19,787 bases of DNA, from positions 1 to 19,787 of the forward strand of contig JBEINZ010000027.1 of NCBI GenBank assembly GCA_040377825.1, written 5' to 3'. Below, piece after piece: positions 1-7,819 of this stretch (within the stretch, counting starts at the first letter, position 1; every line of letters begins with the position of its first letter). The position numbers and the translations under genes are program-made. This DNA is from JBEINZ01 sp040377825. GTDB taxonomy: Bacteria > Pseudomonadota > Alphaproteobacteria > Rhizobiales > Ancalomicrobiaceae. The notes beneath the pieces were generated by a model. It saw only the letters and a list, made by a program, of their open reading frames with translations. It ran no database searches and was not told the origin of the DNA.

Positions 1-1
1 C

Positions 2-439
2 GATGCCGATGTCGAGATCGAGCGGGCTGCCGGCCAAACCATCCCAGAAATTTTCGCCGAGCACGGCGAGCCATACTTTCGAGACGGCGAACGCCGTGTG
101 ATCCTGCGCCTGTTGAATGAGCCACCGCATGTGCTCGCGACCGGCGGCGGCGCATTCATGAATACCGAAACGCGCGCCGCGATCCGCGCCAAGGCAATAT
201 CGATCTGGCTGAATGCAAACTTTGACGTGCTCGCTCAGCGCCTTAAGCGAAAGTCCAACCGACCGCTACTGGACAATCCGGATCCCGAGGCAACGATCCG
301 CCGTCTCTTGAGCGAGCGAAATCCGATCTACGCCGAGGCCGATATCGCGGTTACTTCGCGCGATGTGTCGCATGATGTGGTAACAGACGAGATCATTGCG
401 GCGATCGAACACTACTTTTCCATAAAGGCATCAAAATGA
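2..439 (+). CDS. aroK: Shikimate kinase, 3' part (5' end outside window)
   Basis: Shikimate kinase phosphorylates the 3-hydroxyl of shikimate with ATP, the fifth step of the chorismate pathway, in the cytoplasm. The reading frame is open from base 2, so the gene starts before the window and the P-loop is missing. Visible family signatures are an AGQTIPEIF stretch followed by GEPYFRDGE near the start, then LATGGGAF (the glycine-rich shikimate-binding segment) and, further on, RPLL followed by the adenine-region ERNPIYAEADI. About 145 residues are present, compared with roughly 170-200 for the full family. The stop codon TGA overlaps the aroB start in an ATGA, so the two genes are very probably co-transcribed and translationally coupled. 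Identity is well supported. The true start cannot be seen. Confidence 0.95.
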   Translation, partial: DADVEIERAAGQTIPEIFAEHGEPYFRDGERRVILRLLNEPPHVLATGGGAFMNTETRAAIRAKAISIWLNANFDVLAQRLKRKSNRPLLDNPDPEATIRRLLSERNPIYAEADIAVTSRDVSHDVVTDEIIAAIEHYFSIKASK

Positions 440-1578
440 GCACCGCCATTGAGGATGCAGCCATGGCCGCCGCGGCGATCGTCCCCGTCGATCTCGACAC
501 GCGCGGCTACGACATCCTGATCGGACCCGGTCTGCTCGACGGCGCGGGCGCCGAACTTGCCCGACGCTTTCCGGGCGCGCGCTATGCCATCATCACCGAC
601 GAGACGGTCGCGACCCATCACCTCGATCGGCTTGCGGCGAGCATGACTGATGCCGGCCTGGGCTTTTCCTCGATCGTGGTTAGCGCAGGGGAAGCCTCCA
701 AGAGCTTCGGCGTGTTCGAAAGCGTGGTCGACGGCGTGCTCTCGGCGCGGCTGGAGCGCGGGGACCTCCTCATCGCGCTCGGCGGCGGCGTGATCGGCGA
801 TCTCGTCGGATTTGTCGCCGGCGTCGTCAGGCGTGGCATGCGCTTTGTACAAATGCCGACCACGCTTCTCGCCCAGGTCGACAGTTCGGTCGGCGGCAAG
901 ACCGGCATCAACACCCGCCACGGCAAGAACCTTGTCGGCGTGTTCCATCAGCCGAGCCTCGTCCTTGCCGATACCGCGAGCCTCGACACGCTGAGCCCAC
1001 GCGAATTCCGCGCCGGCTACGCCGAAGTCGCGAAGTACGGGCTAATCTCGGACCCGGAATTTTTCGGCTGGCTCGAGGAAAACTGGCGCGAGGTTTTTGC
1101 GGGCGGCGCCGCGCGTATTCACGCAATCGCGGTTGCCTGCCGGGCCAAGGCGCATGTGGTGAAGATCGATGAACGCGAGATCGGCCCCCGCGCGTTGCTC
1201 AACCTCGGGCACACATTCGGCCACGCCCTGGAAGCGGTTACGCACTACGACGGCACGCGCCTCGTCCATGGCGAGGGCGTCGCGATCGGCATGGTTCTAG
1301 CCCATGACTTTTCCGTCCGCATGAACCTCGCCTCCCCGGACGATGCCACGCGGGTGAAAGCCCATCTTGCCGCCGTGGGCCTGCCGACCTCCGTCCGCGA
1401 CATTCCCGGCGGCGTCGGACCGGCCGACGACCTAATGGCGGCAATCGCGCAGGACAAGAAGGTCAAGCGCGGACGGCTGACATTCATCCTGACCCGGGGT
1501 ATCGGCCAAAGCTTCATCGCCGATGATGTGCCGGCCGATGTCGTGCGCGCTTTTCTCGCGGAACAAATCGCCGACTGA
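436..1578 (+). CDS. aroB: 3-dehydroquinate synthase
   Basis: Converts DAHP to 3-dehydroquinate, the second step of the shikimate pathway, using NAD and a divalent metal. The 380-residue length is typical. The NAD-binding GGGVIGDLVGF lies at about residues 117-126 and the substrate-binding SSVGGKTGIN at about 150-159. The metal ligands expected from family knowledge are present: Glu197 in AEVAKYG, His259 in LNLGHTFGH and His278 in VHGEG. The start is the ATG that overlaps the aroK stop (ATGA), the classical aroKB arrangement. The first 15 or so residues are Ala-rich and poorly conserved in the family, so a slightly later start is possible. It converges on cysNC with only 9 bp between the two stop codons, and no obvious hairpin-plus-T terminator fits there. 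Confidence 0.97.
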   Translation: MSTAIEDAAMAAAAIVPVDLDTRGYDILIGPGLLDGAGAELARRFPGARYAIITDETVATHHLDRLAASMTDAGLGFSSIVVSAGEASKSFGVFESVVDGVLSARLERGDLLIALGGGVIGDLVGFVAGVVRRGMRFVQMPTTLLAQVDSSVGGKTGINTRHGKNLVGVFHQPSLVLADTASLDTLSPREFRAGYAEVAKYGLISDPEFFGWLEENWREVFAGGAARIHAIAVACRAKAHVVKIDEREIGPRALLNLGHTFGHALEAVTHYDGTRLVHGEGVAIGMVLAHDFSVRMNLASPDDATRVKAHLAAVGLPTSVRDIPGGVGPADDLMAAIAQDKKVKRGRLTFILTRGIGQSFIADDVPADVVRAFLAEQIAD

Positions 1579-1587
1579 GCGAACGGC

Positions 1588-3522
1588 TCACCCGATAAAG
1601 CCGCGCTCGCGCAACGAAGCGATGATCTCGTCCGCCATGTCCTCCGCCGCGCGGCCGGTTGTCGAAAGGTGGATCTCCGGAGCTTCCGGCGGCTCGTAGG
1701 GGCTGTCGATGCCGGTGAAGTTCTTCAGCTTGCCCTGCCGCGCCTTGGCATAAAGGCCCTTCACGTCGCGCCGCTCGCATTCCTCGATCGGTGTATCGAC
1801 ATGGATCTCGATGAACTCGCCATCCGCCAGCCGCTCGCGCGCCATGCGCCGCTCCGCCTTGAACGGCGAAATGAACGAGACGAGCACGATCAGCCCAGCA
1901 TCGACAAACAGCCGCGCCACTTCGCCGACCCGTCGGATGTTCTCCACGCGATCGGCCTCGGTGAAGCCGAGATCCCGATTAAGGCCGTGGCGGACATTGT
2001 CGCCGTCGAGGATGAAGGTGTGGCGGCCGAGCGCATGAAGCTTCTTTTCGACGATATTCGCGATGGTCGACTTGCCGGACCCCGAGAGGCCAGTGAACCA
2101 CAGCACCGCCGGCTTCTGGCCTTTCTGACGCGCATGCGCCTCCTTGCCGACGTCGAGCGCCTGCCAATGGACGTTGGCGGCGCGGCGCAGCCCGAAGGCA
2201 ATCATGCCGGCCGCGACCGTCGCGTTGGTGAAGCGGTCGATCAGGATGAAGCCGCCGGTCTCACGGTTGTCGCGATAAGCATCGAACGCGATCGGCTCGG
2301 ACAGTGCGAGATTGCAAACCGCGACTTCGTTGAGCCGCAGCTCTTTGGCCGCGAGCGTCTCGAATGTGTTGACGTCGATCTTGTGCTTCAATTCGGTGAC
2401 GCTTGCCGTCACCGTGCGGCTGGCGCATTTCAACAGATAGGACCGGCCGGGATAGAGCGGCTCCTCGCCCATCCAGATCACATGGGCGGCGAACTGATCG
2501 GCCACATCGGGGCGGGCGGTCGCTGCGGAAAGAAGATCGCCGCGCGAAACGTCGATCTCGTCGGCAAGCGTCAGCGTCACCGCGTCGCCCGCCGAGGCTG
2601 CCGCGAGATCGCCGTCATAGGTCACGATCCGCGCGACCGTGCTCGATTTGCCGGACTTCGTCACGACCAACGTGTCGCCGGGCCGCACCGTGCCGGAGGC
2701 AATCGTGCCGGAGAAGCCGCGAAAATCGAGGTTCGGGCGATTGACCCACTGGACGGGCATACGAAACGGCCGGCCGGCGCGGCTTTCCTCGACCTCGATC
2801 GTCTCGAGGTGCTCAAGCAGCGTCGGGCCCTCGTACCAAGGTGTGCGGTCCGAGCGCCCCGTCACGTTGTCGCCGTAGCGTGCCGAGATCGGCACCGCGA
2901 TCAGGCTGGAGAAACCGAAGCCCCTAGCGAACGCCGCGTATTCCGCCTCGATCGCCCGAAAGCGCGCCGCGTCGAAGCCGATCAGATCGATCTTGTTGAT
3001 CGCGAGCACAACATGCCGGATGCCGAGCAGCGACACGATGAACGAATGCCTCCGCGTTTGCGTGGCGAGGCCGTGTCGAGCATCGACCAAGAGGACGGCA
3101 AGATCGGACGTCGACGCGCCCGTCGCCATGTTACGGGTGTATTGTTCATGGCCTGGAGTATCGGCCACGATGAACTTCCGCCGCTCGGTCGTGAAGAACC
3201 GATAGGCCACGTCGATCGTGATGCCCTGTTCGCGCTCGGCCTCCAGCCCGTCGAGCAACAAGGCGAGATCGACCTCTTCGCCGGTCGTGCCATGCTTGCG
3301 GCTGTCGCGGGCAAGCGTCGTCAGATGATCCTCGAAAATCAGTTTCGTATCGTAGAGAAGCCGGCCGATCAGCGTCGACTTGCCGTCGTCGACCGAGCCG
3401 CAGGTCAGGAACCTGAGCAGGCTCTTACGCTCCTGCGCGGCCAGATAGGCGGAAAACGCGGCGCCCTCGAGCGCGGCGGGGACGTCACTCGCGAGCGCCG
3501 CGGCGGTGTCGGACGCGTTCAT
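1588..3522 (-). CDS. cysNC: Bifunctional sulfate adenylyltransferase subunit 1 / adenylylsulfate kinase
   Basis: This is a fusion of CysN, the GTPase subunit of ATP sulfurylase, with CysC, APS kinase. With CysD it makes APS from sulfate and ATP driven by GTP hydrolysis, and the CysC half phosphorylates APS to PAPS. The CysN half (about residues 30-450) shows G1 GSVDDGKST (42-50), G3 DTPGHEQY (121-128) and G4 NKIDL (176-180), followed by EF-Tu-like beta-barrel domains. The CysC half (about 455-644) shows the P-loop GLSGSGKST (478-486), DGDNVRHGLN (506-515) and the SPF serine (Ser552) that forms the phosphoenzyme in CysC proteins. At 644 residues it matches NodQ/CysNC proteins of rhizobia. The ATG overlaps the cysD stop by one base (TGATG), so it is coupled to cysD. 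Confidence 0.96.
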   Translation of the reverse strand: MNASDTAAALASDVPAALEGAAFSAYLAAQERKSLLRFLTCGSVDDGKSTLIGRLLYDTKLIFEDHLTTLARDSRKHGTTGEEVDLALLLDGLEAEREQGITIDVAYRFFTTERRKFIVADTPGHEQYTRNMATGASTSDLAVLLVDARHGLATQTRRHSFIVSLLGIRHVVLAINKIDLIGFDAARFRAIEAEYAAFARGFGFSSLIAVPISARYGDNVTGRSDRTPWYEGPTLLEHLETIEVEESRAGRPFRMPVQWVNRPNLDFRGFSGTIASGTVRPGDTLVVTKSGKSSTVARIVTYDGDLAAASAGDAVTLTLADEIDVSRGDLLSAATARPDVADQFAAHVIWMGEEPLYPGRSYLLKCASRTVTASVTELKHKIDVNTFETLAAKELRLNEVAVCNLALSEPIAFDAYRDNRETGGFILIDRFTNATVAAGMIAFGLRRAANVHWQALDVGKEAHARQKGQKPAVLWFTGLSGSGKSTIANIVEKKLHALGRHTFILDGDNVRHGLNRDLGFTEADRVENIRRVGEVARLFVDAGLIVLVSFISPFKAERRMARERLADGEFIEIHVDTPIEECERRDVKGLYAKARQGKLKNFTGIDSPYEPPEAPEIHLSTTGRAAEDMADEIIASLRERGFIG

Positions 3523-4430
3523 CAGAAATACCCCTCGCGCTTCTTCTTTTCCATCGATCCGGCCTCGTCATGGTCGATCAACCGGCCCTGCCGCTCCGAG
3601 GTCCGCGCGATCAGCATCTCGCGGACGATCTCTTCAAGCGTCGTCGCATCGCTTTCCATCGCGGCCGTCAGCGGATAGCAGCCGAGCGTACGGAATCGAA
3701 CGCGCCGGATCTCCGGCACCTCCCCGGACTTCAGGGGGAGGCGGTCGTCGTCGACCATGACCAGCATGCCATTACGCTCAACGACCGGGCGCGGCGCGGC
3801 GAAGTAAAGCGGCACGATCGGGATCCGCTGCGCGAGGATATATTGCCAGATGTCGAGCTCGGTCCAATTCGACAGCGGAAAGGCACGGATCGACTCACCC
3901 TTGTTCACCCGCGCGTTGAACAGCTGCCAGAGTTCCGGCCGCTGGTTTTTCGGGTCCCAGGCATGGGTCGCAGTGCGGAAGGAAAAAACCCGCTCCTTGG
4001 CGCGGCTTTTCTCCTCGTCGCGCCGGGCGCCGCCGAAAGCCGCGTCGAAGCCATGGGCAGTCAGCGCCGCCTTCAGGGCCTCGGTCTTCATGACGTGGGT
4101 GTAGGTCGAGGCGCCGTGCGTGAACGGCGTGAGGCCCTGCGCCACGCCTTCGCGGTTGGTGTGGACAATCAGGTCGAGCCCGAGGCGAGCCGCGGTCTCG
4201 TCGCGAAAGCGGATCATCTCCCGAAATTTCCAGGTCGTATCGATATGCAGCAGCGGGAACGGTGGCTTTGAAGGATAAAACGCCTTCATTGCCAGATGCA
4301 GCATGACCGAGGAGTCCTTGCCGATCGAATAGAGCATGACCGGATTGCTAAACTCGGCCGCGACCTCGCGGATGATGCGGATCGACTCCGCTTCCAGGCG
4401 GCGAAGATGGGACTGACGATCGATCGACAA
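3522..4430 (-). CDS. cysD: Sulfate adenylyltransferase subunit 2 (TTG start)
   Basis: Catalytic PP-loop subunit of ATP sulfurylase. It adenylates sulfate to APS in complex with CysN. The 302 residues match the family. The PP-loop SIGKDSSVMLHLA sits near residues 36-48, followed by FPLLHIDTTWKFREM, and the tail contains RQGRLIDHDEAGSMEKKKREGYF-type residues characteristic of CysD C-termini. The start codon is TTG at 4430-4428. It is chosen because AAGAGG lies at 4445-4440 with a 9-nt spacer, the next upstream codons in frame contain no ATG or GTG before the coding similarity ends, and the ensuing residues (SHLRRLEAESIRI) are the usual N-terminus. It is first in the cysD-cysNC pair. A diverged 45-bp repeat lies about 55-100 bp upstream, inside the presumed promoter region. 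Confidence 0.95.
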   Translation of the reverse strand: MSIDRQSHLRRLEAESIRIIREVAAEFSNPVMLYSIGKDSSVMLHLAMKAFYPSKPPFPLLHIDTTWKFREMIRFRDETAARLGLDLIVHTNREGVAQGLTPFTHGASTYTHVMKTEALKAALTAHGFDAAFGGARRDEEKSRAKERVFSFRTATHAWDPKNQRPELWQLFNARVNKGESIRAFPLSNWTELDIWQYILAQRIPIVPLYFAAPRPVVERNGMLVMVDDDRLPLKSGEVPEIRRVRFRTLGCYPLTAAMESDATTLEEIVREMLIARTSERQGRLIDHDEAGSMEKKKREGYF

Positions 4431-4439
4431 GGCGGGGGA

Positions 4440-4445
4440 CCTCTT
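4440..4445 (-). promoter_or_regulatory. Ribosome binding site that fixes the cysD TTG start
   Basis: On the minus strand the sequence AAGAGG lies 9 nt in front of the TTG start of cysD. It is the only purine-rich anti-Shine-Dalgarno match near the beginning of the conserved coding sequence, and no ATG or GTG is available upstream in frame. It therefore decides the start. Confidence 0.6.
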
Positions 4446-4483
4446 AGAGAGTCTTCCATCGGTAACGTTGCGACTTATGACTT

Positions 4484-4528
4484 TAACTTGAGTCAGTCCT
4501 TTTCATTCGGATCGCTTCGATCCGAACG
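4484..4528 (+). repeat. 45-bp interspersed repeat, copy A, with a 9-bp-arm hairpin
   Basis: These 45 bases align without gaps to 19743-19787 at 33 of 45 positions (counted by eye), beginning with TAACTTGAG and ending with CGATCCGAACG in both copies. Copy A contains a perfect inverted repeat: TTCGGATCG at 4506-4514, a CTT loop, and CGATCCGAA at 4518-4526. It lies in the 296-bp gap upstream of cysD, so it could be part of the promoter or leader, or simply a genome-wide intergenic repeat. Number of genomic copies is not visible here. Confidence 0.55.
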
Positions 4529-4726
4529 GGACAAGCTGTAGCGATATCATGTGGACTTAAGGCAGTCAGGCAGCCGTCACAAGCGCGATCGAACTTCGAA
4601 ATCCCATGGTGTTTTAGCTGTCGACTAGGTTCCCGCCGATCAAGAAAAGGCGATTTCGCAAACTAAGCCACATGAGAGAATGGTGTTGCGGAAAAAAGCT
4701 GCTAGCGAGAACTTAAAATGTATTAC

Positions 4727-5557
4727 TCAAGCCTTGGAAGTTGCCAGAAATTCCATTGGATCAAGGGCGCCATAGGCCAAGAACGACGGATTGGCGAAAT
4801 CCGCATCCGTTTCCCGCCCGCGCTTGCCATATTGCAACGGCTGCCCGTCCAGCGTCGCGACCGCGCCCCCGGCCGCCCGCAGCACCGCGTCGCCGGCCGC
4901 CGTATCCCACTCCATGGTTCGCCCGATGCGCGGATAAAGATCGGCGGCCCCTTCGGCCACGCGACAGAACTTCAGCGATGATCCGGCCGACAAGCGGCTG
5001 GCCACGGGAAACCGCGCAAGCAGCGCCTCGGTTTCCGGACCAGCGTGCGACCGGCTGGCGAGCACCGCCAAGCCCTCGCGGCGCGGTTTGCGCACCTTGA
5101 TCCGCTCAAGCCCACCGATTCGTCCGGCTTCCACGACGCCGGCAAAGGCGCCAAGGCCTCGCGCGCCGACATAGATCTGTCCGAGAGCCGGCACGAAGAC
5201 CGCCCCCGCGACTGGCTCGCCCCGCTCGATCAAGCCGATATTGACCGTGAACTCTCCATTGCGGGAGATGAACTCGCGGGTCCCGTCAAGGGCGTCCACA
5301 AGCACGAAGCACTCGCCGAGTTCGGCCGGCACGCGGCCTTCGAACGATTCTTCTTCCGCCACGATCGGCAGGCCGGGAAGCAGCATCGCCAATCGAGCCA
5401 GGATGACGGCTTCGGCGCGGCGATCGGCCTCGGTAACAGGGCTTTCGTCCCGCTTAAGGGCCACGGTGAAGTCCGTCTCGTAGACCTCAAGCACGGCCTC
5501 GCCGCCGGTGAACGCGGCTTGCGCAAGCCCGTCCAAGAGGGCCTGGTCGATGATCAT
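4727..5557 (-). CDS. cysQ: 3'(2'),5'-bisphosphate nucleotidase (CysQ)
   Basis: Member of the inositol-monophosphatase-fold Li+-sensitive phosphatases. CysQ removes the 3' phosphate of PAP (and PAPS), preventing build-up of the by-product of PAPS use. With the start at 5557 the protein is 276 residues, normal for CysQ. Metal-site motifs are visible: Glu69/Glu70 in VAEEES, DALDGTREF at 88-96 (the DPIDGT-type motif, Asp88 and Asp91) and EWDTAAGDAV at 216-225 (Asp218). The frame stays open to 5647, but the extra 30 residues are basic and unlike the family. The ATG at 5557-5555 has GAGGA 7 nt upstream, so I take that start. It follows bolA by 52 bp on the same strand and probably shares its transcript. 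Its place next to cysDNC supports CysQ rather than an inositol phosphatase. Confidence 0.92.
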   Translation of the reverse strand: MIIDQALLDGLAQAAFTGGEAVLEVYETDFTVALKRDESPVTEADRRAEAVILARLAMLLPGLPIVAEEESFEGRVPAELGECFVLVDALDGTREFISRNGEFTVNIGLIERGEPVAGAVFVPALGQIYVGARGLGAFAGVVEAGRIGGLERIKVRKPRREGLAVLASRSHAGPETEALLARFPVASRLSAGSSLKFCRVAEGAADLYPRIGRTMEWDTAAGDAVLRAAGGAVATLDGQPLQYGKRGRETDADFANPSFLAYGALDPMEFLATSKA

Positions 5558-5609
5558 GCCGCGGTCCTCGCTTGCGTTTGTATGGTGTTTCCGATTGCAC
5601 GCGCCAGGA

Positions 5610-5876
5610 TCACGAGACAGGTCCCGCCGCCTCGATCGCCAGGGCATGCACCCGCTCGGCGAGTTCGCTTTTCAGCGTTTCGTTGATCATGCGGTGTTGA
5701 GCGATGCGCGTAAGTCCGCGAAACGCCTCGGCGACGATCTTCACCCGAAAGTGCGTTTCGCCGCCCTCTTGCCAACCGCCATGGCCATGGTGGCGTTCCG
5801 ACTCATCGATGACTTCGAGCACGAGCGGCTGGAAGGCGCGGGTTAATTTCTCGATGATACGCTCATGATAGGACAT
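5610..5876 (-). CDS. BolA family protein
   Basis: An 88-residue BolA-like protein with a class-II-KH-like fold. BolA proteins work with monothiol glutaredoxins in iron-sulfur cluster trafficking or act as transcription regulators. Which role applies here cannot be read from sequence. Family signatures are IIEKLTRAFQPLVLEVIDES at the N-terminus, HHGHGG (about residues 29-34) with the conserved His, and HFRVKIVAEAFRGLTRIAQH followed by RMINETLKSEL. The start ATG at 5876 gives the usual length. It is divergent from the J-domain gene across a 123-bp spacer and upstream of cysQ on the same strand. The link to sulfur and Fe-S metabolism is suggestive but not proven by the sequence. Confidence 0.93.
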   Translation of the reverse strand: MSYHERIIEKLTRAFQPLVLEVIDESERHHGHGGWQEGGETHFRVKIVAEAFRGLTRIAQHRMINETLKSELAERVHALAIEAAGPVS

Positions 5877-5963
5877 GAGCCCATCGGATTAGCAGCCGCC
5901 ACGCATTTGGCAAGCGACTGAAAATCCTTAATTCAGAAACGTAGCACCATGGCCATCATTGGC

Positions 5964-5992
5964 TTGTGACCTGCCGCGCCTGTCACCATAAT
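5964..5992 (+). promoter_or_regulatory. Candidate sigma-70-type promoter of the J-domain gene
   Basis: TTGTGA at 5964-5969 and CATAAT at 5987-5992 are separated by 17 bp. The -10 box matches the consensus at 5 of 6 positions and the -35 at 4 of 6. Transcription would start about 7 bp later, at 5999-6000, which is the A of the ATG start codon. No Shine-Dalgarno sequence precedes that ATG, which would fit a leaderless mRNA. Confidence 0.4.
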
Positions 5993-5999
5993 CGGACCG

Positions 6000-6650
6000 A
6001 TGAAACTCGACTCCAAACTATTCGACCGCATTCGCATCAAGCCGGATGAAGAGCGGATCTCCCGAGAGGATGGGCCACCCTGCGAATGGCGGGGCTGTGA
6101 GAACGCGGGTACGCATCCCGCGCCTAAAGGTCGCGACCACGAGGGCGAGTATCATCGCTTCTGCATCGATCACGTGCGGCTGTACAACAAGTCGTACAAC
6201 TATTTTTCCGGGATGAAGGACGAAGCGATCGCCGACTATCAAAAGGACGCGGCGACCGGGCATCGCCCGACCTGGACCATGGGCGTCAATCGGCAGGGTT
6301 GGGCGCGGGAGAGCGCGGCCGGCGCCGGCGGGCCGGCGGGTGCGGGCGGCGCGGAACAGGCGCCACGCTACGACGATCGGTACTTCGTCTTCGGACGGGC
6401 GCGTTTTCGCGCCAGTCGCGTCCACGAGCCCCCGCCGGAGCCGCGTCGCAAACTGAAAAACTTGGAGCGCCGATCGCTCGATGTGCTCGACCTCGCCGAC
6501 GACGCGACCGGCCCTCAGATCAAGGCCCGCTTCAAGGAACTGGTGAAGCGCCACCATCCCGATGCGAATGGTGGAGACCGATCAACGGAAGGCCGCTTGC
6601 AGGAAATCATTCAGGCTTACAACTACCTCAAGACGGCAGGCTTCTGCTAA
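6000..6650 (+). CDS. J-domain protein with N-terminal Cys/His-rich module
   Basis: A 216-residue cytoplasmic protein with a C-terminal J-domain (about residues 157-213), including the HPD tripeptide at 186-188 that stimulates DnaK ATPase. It lacks the Gly/Phe and zinc-finger domains of true DnaJ. The N-terminus has a different conserved module: Cys28 and Cys33 in CEWRGC, then RFCIDHVRLYN with Cys55 and His58, then a YNYFSGM segment. This spacing could bind a metal, which is inference. A Gly/Ala-rich linker (about 105-120) joins the parts. The family is widespread in alphaproteobacteria as an uncharacterised co-chaperone, to my knowledge. It is divergent from bolA and 171 bp upstream of cobS on the same strand. 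The client protein is unknown. Confidence 0.9.
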   Translation: MKLDSKLFDRIRIKPDEERISREDGPPCEWRGCENAGTHPAPKGRDHEGEYHRFCIDHVRLYNKSYNYFSGMKDEAIADYQKDAATGHRPTWTMGVNRQGWARESAAGAGGPAGAGGAEQAPRYDDRYFVFGRARFRASRVHEPPPEPRRKLKNLERRSLDVLDLADDATGPQIKARFKELVKRHHPDANGGDRSTEGRLQEIIQAYNYLKTAGFC

Positions 6651-6821
6651 GAAACGAACGATGAGGAAGATGCGGGCAGCAATCCCGTTCACTTCTCCCG
6701 TGCGGCAGACCCACCGATCGATTTTCGAAGCCCGAAACCGATCGGCGAACGTATCCGTTCGAGACGACGAGAAAGACGACCGCGCGGGCGAGGTCCCGCC
6801 GGCTTTGGAGGCGTGATGAGA

Positions 6822-7802
6822 ATGACCGATAAAAGCGCGAATGGCCTGCCCGATGTTAAGCTCTCGGTGCGGCAGCTGTTCGGCATCGATTCCGATATCG
6901 AAGTACCGGGCTATTCCGAGGCGAACGAACATGTTCCGGATCTTGACCCGGACTATCTGTTCGACCGCGACACGACGCTCGCCATCCTCGCCGGCTTCGC
7001 CAAGAACCGCCGCGTCATGATCGCGGGCTATCACGGCACGGGCAAATCGACGCATATCGAACAGGTCGCCGCGCGGCTCAACTGGCCCTGCGTGCGCGTC
7101 AACCTCGACAGCCACATCAGCCGCATCGATCTGATCGGCAAGGACGCGATCGTGGTTCGCGACGGCATGCAGGTGACCGAGTTTCGGGACGGGATCCTGC
7201 CTTGGGCGCTACAGACCAACACCGCGCTCGTGTTCGACGAATATGACGCCGGTCGGCCGGACGTGATGTTCGTCATTCAGCGCGTGCTTGAAGTTTCCGG
7301 CAAGCTGACATTGCTCGACCAAAGCCGGGTGATCCGCGCGCATCCCGCCTTTCGGCTGTTTGCGACAGCCAACACGATCGGCCTCGGCGACACCTCCGGC
7401 CTTTATCACGGCACGCAGCAGATCAACCAAGGCCAGATGGACCGCTGGTCGGTCGTCGTCACGCTCAATTACCTGCCGCACGATAAGGAAGTCGACATCG
7501 TTCTCGCCAAGGCGAAGCACTTCCAGAATCAGGCCGGCAAGGACACGGTTTCCAAGATGGTCCGCGTCGCCGACATGTCGCGTAATGCTTTCATTGCCGG
7601 CGAACTTTCCACCGTCATGAGCCCGCGCACTGTGCTCACCTGGGCGGAGAACGCCGAGATCTTCGGCGATGTCGGCTTTGCCTTCCGCGTGACGTTCCTC
7701 AACAAGTGCGACGAGACGGAGCGGCCGAAGGTGGCCGAGTTCTTTCAACGCTGCTTCGGCAAGGAACTGCCGGAATCCGCGCTCAACGTCGTGCTCAGCT
7801 AA
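6822..7802 (+). CDS. cobS: Cobaltochelatase AAA+ subunit CobS
   Basis: CobS is the AAA+ ATPase of the CobN-CobS-CobT complex that inserts Co2+ into hydrogenobyrinic acid a,c-diamide in aerobic cobalamin synthesis. With the start at ATG 6822 it has 326 residues, the usual size. Motifs: the family N-terminus DVKLSVRQLFGIDSD (11-25), Walker A GYHGTGKS (69-76), Walker B LVFDEYD (136-142) and sensor-1 ATAN (181-184), followed by GLYHGTQQINQGQMDRW. Three possible starts lie close together (GTG 6813, ATG 6816, ATG 6822). GGAGG at 6807-6811 gives a 10-nt spacer to 6822 and only 4 nt to 6816, and homologues begin MTD, so 6822 is preferred. cobT follows after 17 bp. CobN is not in the window. Confidence 0.95.
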   Translation: MTDKSANGLPDVKLSVRQLFGIDSDIEVPGYSEANEHVPDLDPDYLFDRDTTLAILAGFAKNRRVMIAGYHGTGKSTHIEQVAARLNWPCVRVNLDSHISRIDLIGKDAIVVRDGMQVTEFRDGILPWALQTNTALVFDEYDAGRPDVMFVIQRVLEVSGKLTLLDQSRVIRAHPAFRLFATANTIGLGDTSGLYHGTQQINQGQMDRWSVVVTLNYLPHDKEVDIVLAKAKHFQNQAGKDTVSKMVRVADMSRNAFIAGELSTVMSPRTVLTWAENAEIFGDVGFAFRVTFLNKCDETERPKVAEFFQRCFGKELPESALNVVLS

Positions 7803-7819
7803 CAGTCGTCCGAACCGTC

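Larger units (their letters stand above)
4431..4726. other. Intergenic region between cysD and cysQ
   Basis: This 296-bp stretch separates the cysD start from the cysQ stop, both genes on the minus strand. It must carry the cysD promoter unless cysD is read through from cysQ. Apart from the repeat/hairpin at 4484-4528 and the cysD ribosome site, I see no open frame of note, no convincing -35/-10 pair and no tRNA. Just downstream of cysQ on the minus strand there is a run of six T (complement of the A run near 4692-4697), but the sequence before it does not fold into a strong hairpin, so I do not call a terminator. Confidence 0.5.

Noticed and set aside
1669..3678. A 669-codon open frame on the + strand antisense to cysNC
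   Set aside because: It is a high-GC antisense shadow. Its translation is Arg/Asp/Gly/Ala-rich without any domain, while the opposite strand is a clear CysNC.
4680..4726. T-run after the cysQ stop on the minus strand as a terminator
   Set aside because: The preceding bases form no stem longer than 3 bp, so a rho-independent terminator is not supported.
6651..6821. Open frame in the J-domain to cobS gap (6562-6816)
   Set aside because: It continues from the J-domain gene in another frame and has no domain. The gap more likely holds the cobS promoter, which I could not define.
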